Assembly: GCA_031553595.1 (NCBI GenBank)
Contig: JAVBLI010000001.1
Coordinates: forward strand, 1-64,000
Origin: RGIG3701 sp031553595
Lineage (GTDB): Bacteria; Planctomycetota; Planctomycetia; Pirellulales; Thermoguttaceae
Reading direction: 5' to 3'
DNA: 64,000 nucleotides
Shown here in pieces: positions 15,441 to 24,720 of the stretch. The number at the start of each line of letters is the position of its first letter. The first letter of the stretch is position 1. The position numbers and the translations under genes were made by a program. Below the pieces are notes generated by a model. It saw only the letters and a program-made list of their open reading frames with translations, ran no database searches and was not told where the DNA came from.

Positions 15441-17750
15441 ATGAAAAAAATGTTACTTTCCCTGGCAGTATTCACGTGTCTTTCCACGCTGGCATATGCG
15501 GAGCCCGCCGACGACTGGCTGCTGTACCGCGGCGCATTTAAGTCGGAAGCCGTGCAGAACGCGGATACGGGCGAAATCGTGATGCAAAACGGCCTCATTC
15601 GCCGGACATGGGTCACGACCCCCGCCGCCGCGTGTGTGCGATTCGATAATCTGGCCACCGGCGAAACGCTCTTGCGGGGTGTGCGTCCCGAGGTGGTGGC
15701 GGTGGTTGCGGGCAAACCGATCACGGTCGGCGGGCTGCTCGGCCAGCCGAATCACGCTTTCATGAAAGACGAATGGCTCACGAACGGCACGATGAACCCC
15801 GACCCGAACACCTTTCAGCTCGCGGACGTGAAAATCACACAGCCCAAAGAGCGTTTTGCCTGGAAGCGGGTGCGCTATCTGCCGAAAGACATGGCCGAAA
15901 AGTCGTGGCCCCCGGCGGGCGTGGCACTGGCGATGCGGTATCAACTCCCGGAAGACGCCGCCAAGCGACTTGCAGAGAATGATGCCGATTTAGCCCAGCA
16001 GCTCATGAAAATCGAGGTCACCGTCCATTACGAAATGTATGACGGCATCCCGCTGATGGCGAAGTACTTCACGATCACCAACAACTCTGCCACGCCGATC
16101 ACGCTCAACCGTTTCGACAGTGAAATCCTCGCGATGGTCGAAGTCGGCGGCAGCGTGGAGTCGCGGAACAAAATGACCGACGCGTGGAGCGCGCAAGACC
16201 CGTGCGGCCATGTCCGGCACACCACTCCCTTCGTGCCCCACACGGCCCTGAGCACCGGTGTGTATTCCGGCACGGCCCTGGCGAACGTCCATTTCGAGTC
16301 GGAATACGAATGCATCGGCATGGACGCCGCCTCCGCCAACGAAGTTGTCCGCTGGGAGCCCGACCCGCAATTCGGCACGCAGGTCAATTACGAACGTGTC
16401 ACGCCCTGCCTGCTGAAGGCCGGCCTCATGCGTCTGGACTACGACCTCGCGCCGGGTGAAACCTTCGAAGCGCCGTGGACCTACGAACTGATTTACGACT
16501 CCACCGACCGCCAGCGCCGCGGGCTGTCCGTGCAGCGGATGTACCGCACGATCGCGCCGTGGGCGTGTGAAAACCCCATTCTTATGCACGTCCGCGGCGC
16601 CGATGAGGCGTCGGTCAAACAGGCCGTCGACCAGTGTGCCGAGGTGGGATTCGAGATGGTCATCATGACCTTCGGCAGCGGATTCAACATCGAGGACGAC
16701 GCGCCGCAGTACCTGGAATATATCGGCAATCTCGTGAAATACGCCAACGAAAAGGGCGTCGAACTGGGCGGCTACTCGCTGCTGGCCTCGCGCGGCGTCA
16801 GCCCAACCGACGACGTCATCAACCCCGCCACCGGCACGCCCGGCGGATTCGCGCGCTTCGGCAACTCCCCCTGCCTGGGCAGCGAATGGTGCCAGGGGTA
16901 CTTTAAAAAACTCTATAATTTTTACGAAAAAACAGGTTTCAGCCTGCTCGAGCACGACGGCTCTTACCCAGGCGATTACTGTGGATCGACGACGCACCCG
17001 GGGCATAAAGGCCTGGCCGATTCGCAGTACCGACAGTGGAAAACGATCACCGATTTTTACCGGTGGTGCCGCGGGCAGGGGATTTACCTTAACGTTCCCG
17101 ACTGGTATTTTCTCAACGGCTCGAGTAAAACCGGCATGGGCTACCGCGAGACGAACTGGTCGCTGCCGCGGGCCGAGCAGGTGATTCACGGACGGCAAAA
17201 TATTTACGACGGCACGTGGGAAAAGACCGCTTCCATGGGCTGGATGTTCGTGCCGCTGACGCAATACCACGGCGGCGGGCCTGCCGCGACGATGGAGCCG
17301 CTTTCGGAAAATCTCGCGGATTACGAGCGTCACCTGGCGAATAATTTCGGCGCCGGTGTCCAGGCGTGCTACCGTGGCCCGCGGCTGTATGACACGGACG
17401 AAACAAAGGCCGTAGTGAAGAAATGGGTGGATTTTTACAAGAGACACCGCGACATCCTCGACTCCGACGCGCTGCATCTGCGGCGGGCCGACGCGCGGGA
17501 TATCGACTACCTGCTGCACGTCAATCCGCTGCTGGAAGAGAAAGGGCTGCTGATGATTTACAACCCGACGGACAGTGAGGTGACACGAACACTGTGTGTC
17601 CCGCTGTATTACACGGGGTTAACCGACACCGCCGCCGTCTCGCACCGTGACGCCGCCGCCTGCACACAGTACAAACTCAATCGCCGCTGGGAAATCGAGT
17701 TGCCCGTAACCGTCCCCGCCGGCGGATGCACGTGGTATATCATTCGGTGA
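15441..17750 (+). CDS. Secreted glycoside-hydrolase-like protein (clan GH-D-like)
   Basis: 769 residues with signal peptide MKKMLLSLAVFTCLSTLAYA. Residues about 45-350 look like the N-terminal beta-sandwich of alpha-galactosidase-type enzymes (QNGLIRRTW, YEMYDGIPLMAKYFTI). Residues about 370-690 resemble a TIM barrel: GFEMVIMTFGSG, GVELGGYSLLAS, then SLLEHDGSYPGDYCG with Asp506 as candidate nucleophile, and YLNVPDWYFLNGSSKTGMGY. A small beta domain closes the protein (LLMIYNPTDSEVTRTLCVPL). This order is typical of GH36/GH27-like enzymes, but I cannot place the family. It may trim host or plant glycans. The start has AAAGG nine bases upstream. Confidence 0.6.
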   Translation: MKKMLLSLAVFTCLSTLAYAEPADDWLLYRGAFKSEAVQNADTGEIVMQNGLIRRTWVTTPAAACVRFDNLATGETLLRGVRPEVVAVVAGKPITVGGLLGQPNHAFMKDEWLTNGTMNPDPNTFQLADVKITQPKERFAWKRVRYLPKDMAEKSWPPAGVALAMRYQLPEDAAKRLAENDADLAQQLMKIEVTVHYEMYDGIPLMAKYFTITNNSATPITLNRFDSEILAMVEVGGSVESRNKMTDAWSAQDPCGHVRHTTPFVPHTALSTGVYSGTALANVHFESEYECIGMDAASANEVVRWEPDPQFGTQVNYERVTPCLLKAGLMRLDYDLAPGETFEAPWTYELIYDSTDRQRRGLSVQRMYRTIAPWACENPILMHVRGADEASVKQAVDQCAEVGFEMVIMTFGSGFNIEDDAPQYLEYIGNLVKYANEKGVELGGYSLLASRGVSPTDDVINPATGTPGGFARFGNSPCLGSEWCQGYFKKLYNFYEKTGFSLLEHDGSYPGDYCGSTTHPGHKGLADSQYRQWKTITDFYRWCRGQGIYLNVPDWYFLNGSSKTGMGYRETNWSLPRAEQVIHGRQNIYDGTWEKTASMGWMFVPLTQYHGGGPAATMEPLSENLADYERHLANNFGAGVQACYRGPRLYDTDETKAVVKKWVDFYKRHRDILDSDALHLRRADARDIDYLLHVNPLLEEKGLLMIYNPTDSEVTRTLCVPLYYTGLTDTAAVSHRDAAACTQYKLNRRWEIELPVTVPAGGCTWYIIR

Positions 17751-17850
17751 CAGAGTTTCTGTTTCGCGACGTTACAGCGGAACGGCATTTGCCTCGTTCA
17801 CTCACAACCGGGGCGGCCATTCCGCTGAACTTCATTCACCATTTAGCATT
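17751..17850. other. Convergent intergenic gap with inverted repeat and heptamers
   Basis: CAGCGGAA (17775-17782) and TTCCGCTG (17820-17827) form an inverted repeat with a long loop between the convergent hydrolase and permease genes. Heptamer units CATTCAC, CATTTAG and CATTCTA (17833-17853) follow in exact phase, and the last supplies the permease stop codon on the minus strand. Confidence 0.5.
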
Positions 17851-18876
17851 CTAAATGTATTCCGGCAGGATAAACTCCATCCGATGGAAATAGAGCCACG
17901 CCAGGAACATCCCAGGGAAGGCCCACAGGGCGGAGTATAACAGATAATACGGACTCCAGATCACGATTCCGTCCGCGGTCTTTAGCGTGTGGATGAGGTT
18001 CACGCCGACGGAGCGAAACGGCGTTTCTGCCGCATTCCCGGAGGCGGACGCGTCCGGCGGGGACATCAACTCATGTTCCGATTTCAGCACGCCGACGGTC
18101 GACAGCCGCAGGCCTTCCATGATCGGCGTCAGCGGGTTAAGCATCATCAGCCGGCTTCCCGTGGGTCCGAACATGATCGGCTCGTAAAACACCGGCGTAA
18201 AGAAAATCCCGAACATGATGATCACCTGGGCCAGATACTTCACGTCGCGGTAAAACACATTCGCGCAACTGATGAACAGCACCAGCCCCAGCGTAAAACA
18301 AAACAGCATTAGCACCAGCGGAATCGCCCACAGCATGCTCAGCGACGGCGTGACGCCCATGAACAGCACCAGCATCAGCGATAACGCCGTGGCGCCGATA
18401 AACGAATCGAAAAGCTGGGTCAGCACCGCCGATAAAGGCAGCACTTCGCGCGGGAAATAAATTTTCGTCACCAGGTTCATGTTTCCCGTCAGAGCGCCGC
18501 TTGAAAAACTGACGCAACCGCCGAAAAAAGACCACACCATGGCCTTCACCGCCATCCCCGCAATACTCGACAACTCGACGGCCTTCCCGGAAATATGTGC
18601 CATGGCGAACTTCACCAGGAACCCGCTGAGCACAATCAAAAGCGGCATGCAAATCGCCCACGCGAACCCCATTACTGCCTGCTTATACCGCAAACGAATG
18701 TCCCGCAAAACCATCTGCATCAATAATTCACGGTAACGAAAGGTTTCCACGAACATTTCCACCCATTCGCACCGCGCCGGCATGCCGCTCTCCGCTGTTA
18801 ACTCCCTCTGCGGGACATTCTCATTTTCCATATTCATTTCACACTTTCCGAAAATATTCTCTTCGACGCGATTCAC
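17851..18876 (-). CDS. ABC-2 type polysaccharide export permease (Wzm-like)
   Basis: 341 residues. The cytoplasmic N-terminus leads into MVLRDIRLRYKQAVMGFAW, the typical entry into the first helix of Wzm/TagG permeases. About six membrane segments follow, including FTLGLVLFISCANVFYRDVK and the conserved region before it. It would form the channel that exports a lipid-linked polysaccharide. Its start overlaps the stop of the O-antigen ligase-like gene by four bases (ATGA), so translation is coupled. No matching ATPase (Wzt) is present in the operon; the next gene downstream is convergent. A long loop (SGNAAETPFRSVGVNLIH) is inserted between late helices. It is the last gene of the exopolysaccharide operon. 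Confidence 0.88.
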   Translation of the reverse strand: MNRVEENIFGKCEMNMENENVPQRELTAESGMPARCEWVEMFVETFRYRELLMQMVLRDIRLRYKQAVMGFAWAICMPLLIVLSGFLVKFAMAHISGKAVELSSIAGMAVKAMVWSFFGGCVSFSSGALTGNMNLVTKIYFPREVLPLSAVLTQLFDSFIGATALSLMLVLFMGVTPSLSMLWAIPLVLMLFCFTLGLVLFISCANVFYRDVKYLAQVIIMFGIFFTPVFYEPIMFGPTGSRLMMLNPLTPIMEGLRLSTVGVLKSEHELMSPPDASASGNAAETPFRSVGVNLIHTLKTADGIVIWSPYYLLYSALWAFPGMFLAWLYFHRMEFILPEYI

Positions 18877-20231
18877 GTCCCGGCACTCGCCTCTCGGGCT
18901 TTCTTCTTTTGGGCCACCAACGCCAGACGCCGGGCTTCACGCTGCTGCGCCTCCTCTTGCATTTTGGCTTCTTCCTCGCGCCGGAGCATCATATCCGTCA
19001 GCTTCATGCAGCAAAGACCGACCAGGCAGATGTAATAGACGATCTCCATGAAGTACAGCGAGACGAAAAATGCCGACACACCGTACCCGGACATCGCCGC
19101 CAACACCATCTGGGCATACGTTTTCATATCCGGGTGGGCCATCCGTATCTTGTCCCGCGCATACGGCAACAGACGCCACATGGTCACCAGGATAAACCCC
19201 AACTGCATCGCTGCCCCGGGGATACCGGTTTCCGCCGCCGCCTGCAGCCACGTGTTATGTGCCTCCAGGAACAAGCCAAACCGGCTTGTTGAGTAGGCCA
19301 CCCAGTTTTGGATTCCGACCCCCATCAGCGGCTTGTCCTTAATCACTTCCAGACAGTTGCCCCAGGCCTGGATACGCGACTGAGCCGAGCCGTCCAGGTT
19401 TTCCGTTTTATCAAACGCAGTCCAAAAACGCTCCCGTACGCCGGGCCCTGCCATCGACAACGCCACAGCGACCGCGACAAGAAAGACGCACACATTCGTC
19501 ATGTTTTTCGGCAGCAGCAGGAATGTTACCAGCCCCACGACGCACAGCCCCAGCATCCCGCCGCGCGACATGGAGAACATGATCGCGTGCGCCTGCATCA
19601 CGGCCGCAAAAAACGCGAGAACTTTCAGGATAATGTTTTTTTCCACCATGCCGGTGAAGAAAGCGATCGTCGCCCCCGCCACCATACACACGGCGTAAAA
19701 GTTATTATCCATTCCCGCGTACCCGACCATTTGCAGGCGATTAAAACCGCTGAGATAGGCCATGTTCAATTCATACGCCACAAAACCGGCAGAGAATACA
19801 ATCGTCCAGACGATAATCCGCAGGTGAAACATCGACTCGCATAGCGTTAGGGCGATCGTTATCGCCAACAAAAGCCGCAGCAGCATCAACAGCGTTTCCT
19901 GCCCCAGCGGCGTCCAGCCCGTCATGTACGACGAACCCGTGGCCCAGACCAAATACCCCAGCAGCAGCCACATCGGCAGTTCCGCTTTACCGATTTTGAA
20001 ATTTCCACAGCCGCAGAAAACCCACCCCGAGATCATCGGGTAAGCCACTACCGCCGAATAGCCGAACGCCGAATTGAAAAATGTCGGAGACAACGAATAA
20101 TACCACAGCGCATTCGGCACCAGAATGGCGAACATGATGTAAACAACCACGGAGACGAACGGATAAGGCAACGCGCAGCCGATGCCCAAAATCGTCATCA
20201 TATAAACAAAAAGTGGTCCCTTCCCGTACAT
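18873..20231 (-). CDS. O-antigen ligase/polymerase family protein, exosortase-associated type
   Basis: 452 residues, about ten membrane helices, with the large periplasmic loop and following helices of the Wzy_C family: SRIQAWGNCLEVIKDKPLMG, then EAHNTWLQAAAETGIPG, in which the histidine region is typical of WaaL/Wzy proteins. An earlier MFSMSRGGMLGLCVVG segment is also typical. The overall form fits the 'probable O-glycosylation ligase, exosortase A-associated' group. It ends in a charged coiled tail (REEEAKMQEEAQQREARRL). It would polymerise or transfer glycan on the outer face of the inner membrane. It lies in the middle of the operon, 15 bases after the glycosyltransferase gene. Confidence 0.82.
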   Translation of the reverse strand: MYGKGPLFVYMMTILGIGCALPYPFVSVVVYIMFAILVPNALWYYSLSPTFFNSAFGYSAVVAYPMISGWVFCGCGNFKIGKAELPMWLLLGYLVWATGSSYMTGWTPLGQETLLMLLRLLLAITIALTLCESMFHLRIIVWTIVFSAGFVAYELNMAYLSGFNRLQMVGYAGMDNNFYAVCMVAGATIAFFTGMVEKNIILKVLAFFAAVMQAHAIMFSMSRGGMLGLCVVGLVTFLLLPKNMTNVCVFLVAVAVALSMAGPGVRERFWTAFDKTENLDGSAQSRIQAWGNCLEVIKDKPLMGVGIQNWVAYSTSRFGLFLEAHNTWLQAAAETGIPGAAMQLGFILVTMWRLLPYARDKIRMAHPDMKTYAQMVLAAMSGYGVSAFFVSLYFMEIVYYICLVGLCCMKLTDMMLRREEEAKMQEEAQQREARRLALVAQKKKAREASAGT

Positions 20232-20246
20232 CCGGTTTCCTGCTTT

Positions 20247-21506
20247 CTATTCAGCCAACAATGCTCGCAGACGCCCCAGGCGCGAACGCCATCCGTAGCG
20301 TTCTTCCACAAGATTTCTACCATCCTGTCCCAGTTTATAGCGTAAAGACGCATTTTTGAAAAGAGCAGAAATTTGTTCCACCCAATCCGTAGGCCGATCG
20401 CAGATGAGCAACTCTTCGCCGGAGTCCAACTCGATTCCCTCCGCCGCCTGGGGAGACGCGATCACTGCCGAGCGCATGGCTAACGATTCCAGCACTTTAT
20501 TCTGAATCCCACGCGCCACCCGCAGCGAAATCGCCGAAACGCTGGCACGTTTCAAATACGGGCGGACGTCCGGCACGCGCCCCACCACGTTCACGCCCGG
20601 CACCCCTGTAGCCGCTGCCTTCAGCGATTCCGAAGGATTACTGCCCACGATATCATATTCCGCTTCCGGAAAACGCTCGCGTACAGCCGGCCAAACCTCG
20701 CGCATGAACCACAGGACACCGTCAATGTTTGCACGATAATCCATTGCCCCGAGAAACACACACCGGTAAGGAATTTCAGCCACGTCCACCAGTTCCGGCG
20801 CGTCCGGGTTAAAGAAATCCGTATCCACGCCGTTTGCCATGGGAATAATGTTCCCGGCGGAGTGGAACCGCTTATAAAGCTCCGCCTCCTCCGGCGTCAC
20901 CACCAGGACGGCGTCCGCCACGTCCCCGATTTTCGTCTCCAGCCGCCGCAGTCGGGCCCCTTCCCGCAGAAAAAGCCACCGCGACGGGCCCCAACTGACT
21001 TTCGCGTAATCGTACCATTTCTGGCTGTCCACGTCCACCAGATCCACGATGATTTTCGTCTGGCGATTCTTTTTTTGCTGATTATTTTCTACATTTTTAT
21101 CCGCTCTGGCATTTTTCCGTTTTTCAGCATCCAGAAAAATGCGTGCGTACTGAAACATACTGGAGCAAAAGATTACAATTGCGTCAAAATGCTCCCGTTC
21201 TGCCAGCGCTGTGAGGCGTTTTTTTAGCGCCCGGTCATAAAAAAGCCCTTCCGTCATGGTTTTTCCGCAAAGAATCGCGCGCCCGGCCCGCCACCATTTT
21301 CGTCGCGGGTGCCACGGCAGCGCAATCACCTCCTGGCAGAGGGAGTCCAGCACGTTTCTGGATTCTTCCGCCGGCGGCTGCTCATACAGTGTGCCCAGCG
21401 TTACGTCTCCCATTTCCGCCATGCACTCCAGCATGTGAAAGGAGCGGATGCTGTCCCCGCGGTTCGGCGGGTGCGGATAACGGTGCGTCAAAAAAAGGAT
21501 TTTCAC
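20247..21506 (-). CDS. Glycosyltransferase, PEP-CTERM/exosortase system associated
   Basis: 419 residues of GT-B type. The N-terminus MKILFLTHRYPHPPNRGDS and motif KIIVDLVDVDSQKW followed by ARLRRLETKIGDVAD are characteristic of the exosortase-associated sugar transferases (TIGR03087-like). The C-terminal nucleotide-sugar half contains PMANGVDTDFFNPD, VFLGAMDYRANIDGVLWF, DIVGSNPSESLKAAA and ISLRVARGIQNKVLESLAM, with the glutamate of the E-x7-E-type site. It would add a sugar to the lipid-linked repeat unit at the cytoplasmic face. A Lys/Asn-rich insertion (KNVENNQQKKNRQ) near residue 140 looks lineage-specific. It overlaps the upstream gene by four bases. Confidence 0.88.
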   Translation of the reverse strand: MKILFLTHRYPHPPNRGDSIRSFHMLECMAEMGDVTLGTLYEQPPAEESRNVLDSLCQEVIALPWHPRRKWWRAGRAILCGKTMTEGLFYDRALKKRLTALAEREHFDAIVIFCSSMFQYARIFLDAEKRKNARADKNVENNQQKKNRQTKIIVDLVDVDSQKWYDYAKVSWGPSRWLFLREGARLRRLETKIGDVADAVLVVTPEEAELYKRFHSAGNIIPMANGVDTDFFNPDAPELVDVAEIPYRCVFLGAMDYRANIDGVLWFMREVWPAVRERFPEAEYDIVGSNPSESLKAAATGVPGVNVVGRVPDVRPYLKRASVSAISLRVARGIQNKVLESLAMRSAVIASPQAAEGIELDSGEELLICDRPTDWVEQISALFKNASLRYKLGQDGRNLVEERYGWRSRLGRLRALLAE

Positions 21507-22378
21507 AGGCCGGCCTTTCCTTCTGTCAGAAATTCGTCCATTACCTCACGCATTCCCGTAAAGCGAAAATCATGGAGCAGACGGCGGAATTTCGCGGCAT
21601 TTCGCCCCAGCCCCACCCGGTGGCGGAACTGCGTGGCGCGGGAGCCGAAAGGAAGCCGGGGCTGCTGGGGATCCACCTCCCAGGGATGAATATAAAAAAT
21701 GAACGGCCTGCCCATTTTCCGGTTTACGCTCCGCAAAAAAAATCGCGAAAACCGGTACGGATACAGGCGAAAATAACCACCGCCGGAAATCGGCAGGTTC
21801 TTCCCCATCATACGAAATACCGCGGGCGGAAATTCGTGCAGCGGCCCAGCCGGTGTCTGAATCGTGTGGATATCCACCCTGCCGCCAGGAATGCCGTAAC
21901 GGTCATGGAGAATGGGATAAATGCTGGAGTCATACCGAATTCCCTCCTCTACCATAATCTCCAGCGCCCAGAGCGAGTCGCGAGTGATGGAAAAACTCGG
22001 GGCGCGGTACATGTCCACCGCCCGCCCGGTGACGTCTTCAAGAATGGACTTTCCCGAGCGCAGATCGTCACGGAATGCTTCCGGCGACATTTCATAAATC
22101 AGGTGGTGCGCATCACTGTGCAGGCCGACTTCATGCCCGGCCTCAGCGATTTCCCGCACCAGCTGCGGATACCGCGCCGCCACCCAGCCAAGAATAAAAA
22201 ACGTGCCACGCGTGTCCGTTTCCTGCATAATTTCAAGAATCGTGCGCGTGCTGTCCAGAATCCGCTGCGGATATTCCGGCCACCGGTGACGGGGAATGTG
22301 TTTTTCGAATGCGGAAACTTGATAAAAATCCTCCACATCCACGGTCAGCGCGTTTCGTATTTCTTTTTCCGACTTCAC
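21503..22378 (-). CDS. Polysaccharide deacetylase, exosortase (XrtA) locus type
   Basis: 291 residues, cytoplasmic (no signal peptide), NodB fold. Motif 1 is ALTVDVEDFYQV with the metal/catalytic aspartates, motif 2 is EVGLHSDAHHLIYEM with the two metal-binding histidines, motif 3 is VDMYRAPSFSIT with the active-site arginine, and the late motif FIFYIHPWEVDPQQPR is typical of the TIGR03006-like subgroup found with exosortases. It likely removes N-acetyl groups from amino sugars of the polymer. It is translationally coupled to the glycosyltransferase gene downstream by a four-base overlap and lies 30 bases after the priming transferase. Confidence 0.9.
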   Translation of the reverse strand: MKSEKEIRNALTVDVEDFYQVSAFEKHIPRHRWPEYPQRILDSTRTILEIMQETDTRGTFFILGWVAARYPQLVREIAEAGHEVGLHSDAHHLIYEMSPEAFRDDLRSGKSILEDVTGRAVDMYRAPSFSITRDSLWALEIMVEEGIRYDSSIYPILHDRYGIPGGRVDIHTIQTPAGPLHEFPPAVFRMMGKNLPISGGGYFRLYPYRFSRFFLRSVNRKMGRPFIFYIHPWEVDPQQPRLPFGSRATQFRHRVGLGRNAAKFRRLLHDFRFTGMREVMDEFLTEGKAGL

Positions 22379-22408
22379 TTGAGATTCCTGTCCCGTGGAC
22401 GGCCCCGC

Positions 22409-23314
22409 TCACTCACCGGACGATTCTTTCGCCTCACTCAGGGCCATGGCCCTTTCCTGATCCACGAACGTCGCGGGAACGAACTCCGCTGGATTCAGCA
22501 GTACCTGCATGTACGCAGGAACTTCGACGGAACGCTCCACTTTCGTCCATTTCGCGCATAAATAGCCGGGAAAGGCGAAAAGCCGAAGAAAGGTGCAGAA
22601 AAAGAGCTGCACATCCAATTTAAATGTGGCCGTCTGGATGTATTCCAGATCCAGCGTCAGCTTTCGGCGGACACTTTCCAGGTCCGAATCCGGGGGAAGA
22701 TTAATCTGCGCAAGCCCCGTAATGCCGGGAATCACCAGACTGCGGTTCATGTATCCGGGGATTTCCTTCTCCAGATGCACGGTGAATTCCGGACGCTCGG
22801 GACGCGGGCCGATCAGCGCCATCTGGCCTAAAATCACGTTAAACAGCTGCGGCAGCTCGTCCAGGTGGGTGGGGCGCAGGAGTTTTCCGAGTTTCGTGAT
22901 CCGCGGGTCATTCACACTGGTCCAGACCGGGCCGGTCTTTTTTTCGGCGTCCGGAATCATGGTGCGGAACTTCAGCAGCGTGAAGACCTTTCCCCGCAGG
23001 CCCACGCGGCGCTGGCGGTAAAAAATCGGGCCTTCGGATGTCAGGAACAGAAGCACCGAGACGCCGAGCATGATGGGCAGGCCGGGCAGGAGTAATAAAA
23101 TGGCGAGAAAGCGGTCAAGCCAAATTCTCCACGCGAAATAAGCGGAAGGGGTAATGGTGGGCACTTCCAGCGCCGGCTCCGCCACGAGTTCCGGCAGAGA
23201 CGCGGGACTGGGGGCGTTTCCTCGCGAAGGAAGAATCACATTCGCCTGTTCCGGTGAAAGGAGTGGGAGGAGCTGAACCATGGAATTACTATTTTCGAAA
23301 CTGCATCCGGACAT
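22409..23314 (-). CDS. Undecaprenyl-phosphate sugar phosphotransferase (priming enzyme)
   Basis: 301 residues from ATG 23314; alternatives are ATG 23281 or a TTG at 23443, and none has a good ribosome site, so the start is uncertain. The bacterial sugar transferase domain begins with a hydrophobic hairpin (LDRFLAILLLLPGLPIML), then GPIFYRQRRVGLRGKVF, LLKFRTM, RPTHLDELPQLFNVI with the catalytic Asp-Glu pair, and MALIGPRPERPEF. A C-terminal EYIQTATFKLDVQLFF matches the family. It lacks the long N-terminal membrane domain of WcaJ-type proteins. It would start exopolysaccharide synthesis by loading a sugar phosphate on undecaprenyl phosphate, and is the first gene of the leftward operon. Confidence 0.9.
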   Translation of the reverse strand: MSGCSFENSNSMVQLLPLLSPEQANVILPSRGNAPSPASLPELVAEPALEVPTITPSAYFAWRIWLDRFLAILLLLPGLPIMLGVSVLLFLTSEGPIFYRQRRVGLRGKVFTLLKFRTMIPDAEKKTGPVWTSVNDPRITKLGKLLRPTHLDELPQLFNVILGQMALIGPRPERPEFTVHLEKEIPGYMNRSLVIPGITGLAQINLPPDSDLESVRRKLTLDLEYIQTATFKLDVQLFFCTFLRLFAFPGYLCAKWTKVERSVEVPAYMQVLLNPAEFVPATFVDQERAMALSEAKESSGE

Positions 23315-23661
23315 AATTATATAATGGATATTTCTTAAACTAAAACCAGCAGGGGCCTCGGGAAAAAACATCTCTATGCGGAGAGCGTGCCCTCCGTGGG
23401 AAATGTCATTCCTCTTTACGCGAGCGGGCGCGTAAAAACTCAATAATTATTTATATTTTACTCTAAAACCCGAAAATGATGATGGGGTAAATGGAAAAAA
23501 AAGGTATTTTTCTTAAAAAAAACGACTAAACCGCGTTTTTTGATTAAAATGCAGGAAGTTCCGTCTTTGAAAACATCCGATTTATTTTAGATTAGATATC
23601 TGTGCACATGAGATGGTGGCACTGTGAAAAATTTCTTTTTCGGGTTTTTGATTTTGCGCTC
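23315..23661. other. Divergent regulatory gap of the exopolysaccharide region
   Basis: About 350 bases without a gene, strongly AT-rich from 23440 to 23600 with A and T runs. It must hold the promoter of the leftward exopolysaccharide operon. A short inverted pair, GAGGGCACGCTCTCC, lies near 23377-23392. I see no recognisable riboswitch or operator. Confidence 0.4.
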
Positions 23662-23690
23662 TTGCTTATCGCGGGATCATGAGGTAGGAT
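23662..23690 (+). promoter_or_regulatory. Probable promoter for galU-like gene
   Basis: TTGCTT (23662-23667), a 17-base spacer and TAGGAT (23685-23690). A transcript starting near 23698 would exclude the ATG at 23691 and supports the start at 23796. Confidence 0.5.
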
Positions 23691-23795
23691 ATGATATTAT
23701 GTGGTTACATTCGGATGATTTATCGTCCGGAATGGGCACGTGAATCGAACGAAGTTCCCGAAGAAATTTTAACTGAAAAAATCAAGAAATTCATT

Positions 23796-24692
23796 ATGAC
23801 CGTTAAACTTGCCGTCATTCCTGTCGCGGGACGAGGAACCCGCCTGTTGCCGCTGGCGAAAAGTCAGCCGAAAGAGATGCTTCCGGTGGGGCGTAAGCCT
23901 GTGGTGCAGTATGTGGTGGAAGAATTGTACCGCTGCGGCCTGGAAAAAATGCTGTTCATCACCGGCCCCGGAAAAACCGCGATCGAAAATCATTTCGACC
24001 TGGACCTGGAGCTGACGGAGCACCTGCGGAAGACCGGGAAAGAGGAATTACTGGCGGAATTGAATTTTGAGCGTGCGGATCTCCAGTATTTTTACACCCG
24101 TCAGCGCCAGCAGCTGGGTCTGGGGCACGCGGTGCTGTGTGCGGAGCCGGTGGTGGGGAATGAGCCGTTTTTGGTCGCGTTAGGGGATTCGGTGCTGGGG
24201 CTTCACGCGCAGTCGAAAATCGTCAGCCGGATGATTGCGGAATTCGAATTGCGAAAAGCCGCGGCGGTAATCGCTTTCGAGAAAGTCCCGCTGGAGGAGG
24301 TTCACCGTTACGGAATCGCGGCGCCGCAGGCGGGGGAGGATATTTCGGAGGGGAATTTCTTTCGCCTGGCGAATATTGTGGAAAAACCGTCGCGGGAAGA
24401 AGCGCCGAGTCAGTTGGCGGTGGCGAGTCGGTACGTTTTTCGCGCGGATATTTTTGATTATCTGCGAAAGTTGAAGCCCGGGAAAGGCGGAGAAATTCAG
24501 TTGACGGACGCCATCCAGGCCATGCTCGCGGACGGGCGGAAAGTGCTGGGCATCTGTATTTCGCACGAGGATCGGCGATTCGATATCGGAAATTTCGAGA
24601 GTTATTTTGAAGCGTTCCTGGAATTCGCGTATTATGATGCGGATTTTGGGCCGGCCGTGAAGCGGAAGATGCAGGAACTGCTGAATAATTGA
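23796..24692 (+). CDS. galU: UTP--glucose-1-phosphate uridylyltransferase
   Basis: 298 residues from ATG 23796; the frame continues up to 23691 but the family starts here (MTVKLAVIPVAGRGTRLLP). It makes UDP-glucose from UTP and glucose-1-phosphate. Motifs: AVIPVAGRGTRLLP nucleotide loop, KEMLPVGRKPVVQYVVEE, GLGHAVLCAEP, FLVALGDSVLG with the metal-binding aspartate, VEKPSREEAPSQLAVASRYV, and GEIQLTDAIQAM. Placed divergent from the exopolysaccharide operon and 24 bases before a sugar kinase whose product may be an alternative substrate (glucuronate-1-phosphate). In the latter case it would act as a UDP-glucuronate pyrophosphorylase; that role is inference. Confidence 0.93.
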   Translation: MTVKLAVIPVAGRGTRLLPLAKSQPKEMLPVGRKPVVQYVVEELYRCGLEKMLFITGPGKTAIENHFDLDLELTEHLRKTGKEELLAELNFERADLQYFYTRQRQQLGLGHAVLCAEPVVGNEPFLVALGDSVLGLHAQSKIVSRMIAEFELRKAAAVIAFEKVPLEEVHRYGIAAPQAGEDISEGNFFRLANIVEKPSREEAPSQLAVASRYVFRADIFDYLRKLKPGKGGEIQLTDAIQAMLADGRKVLGICISHEDRRFDIGNFESYFEAFLEFAYYDADFGPAVKRKMQELLNN

Positions 24693-24720
24693 TAATGGTT
24701 AATTTTGATTGGTGAAATGG
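24686..24720. repeat. Heptanucleotide array joining galU and the kinase gene
   Basis: Units TAATTGA, TAATGGT, TAATTTT, GATTGGT and GAAATGG in exact phase. The first holds the galU stop codon and the last the ATG of the next gene. Confidence 0.65.

Noticed and set aside
15990..17519. 509-codon minus-strand open frame
   Set aside because: Antisense to the glycoside-hydrolase-like gene; no recognisable motifs or ribosome site.
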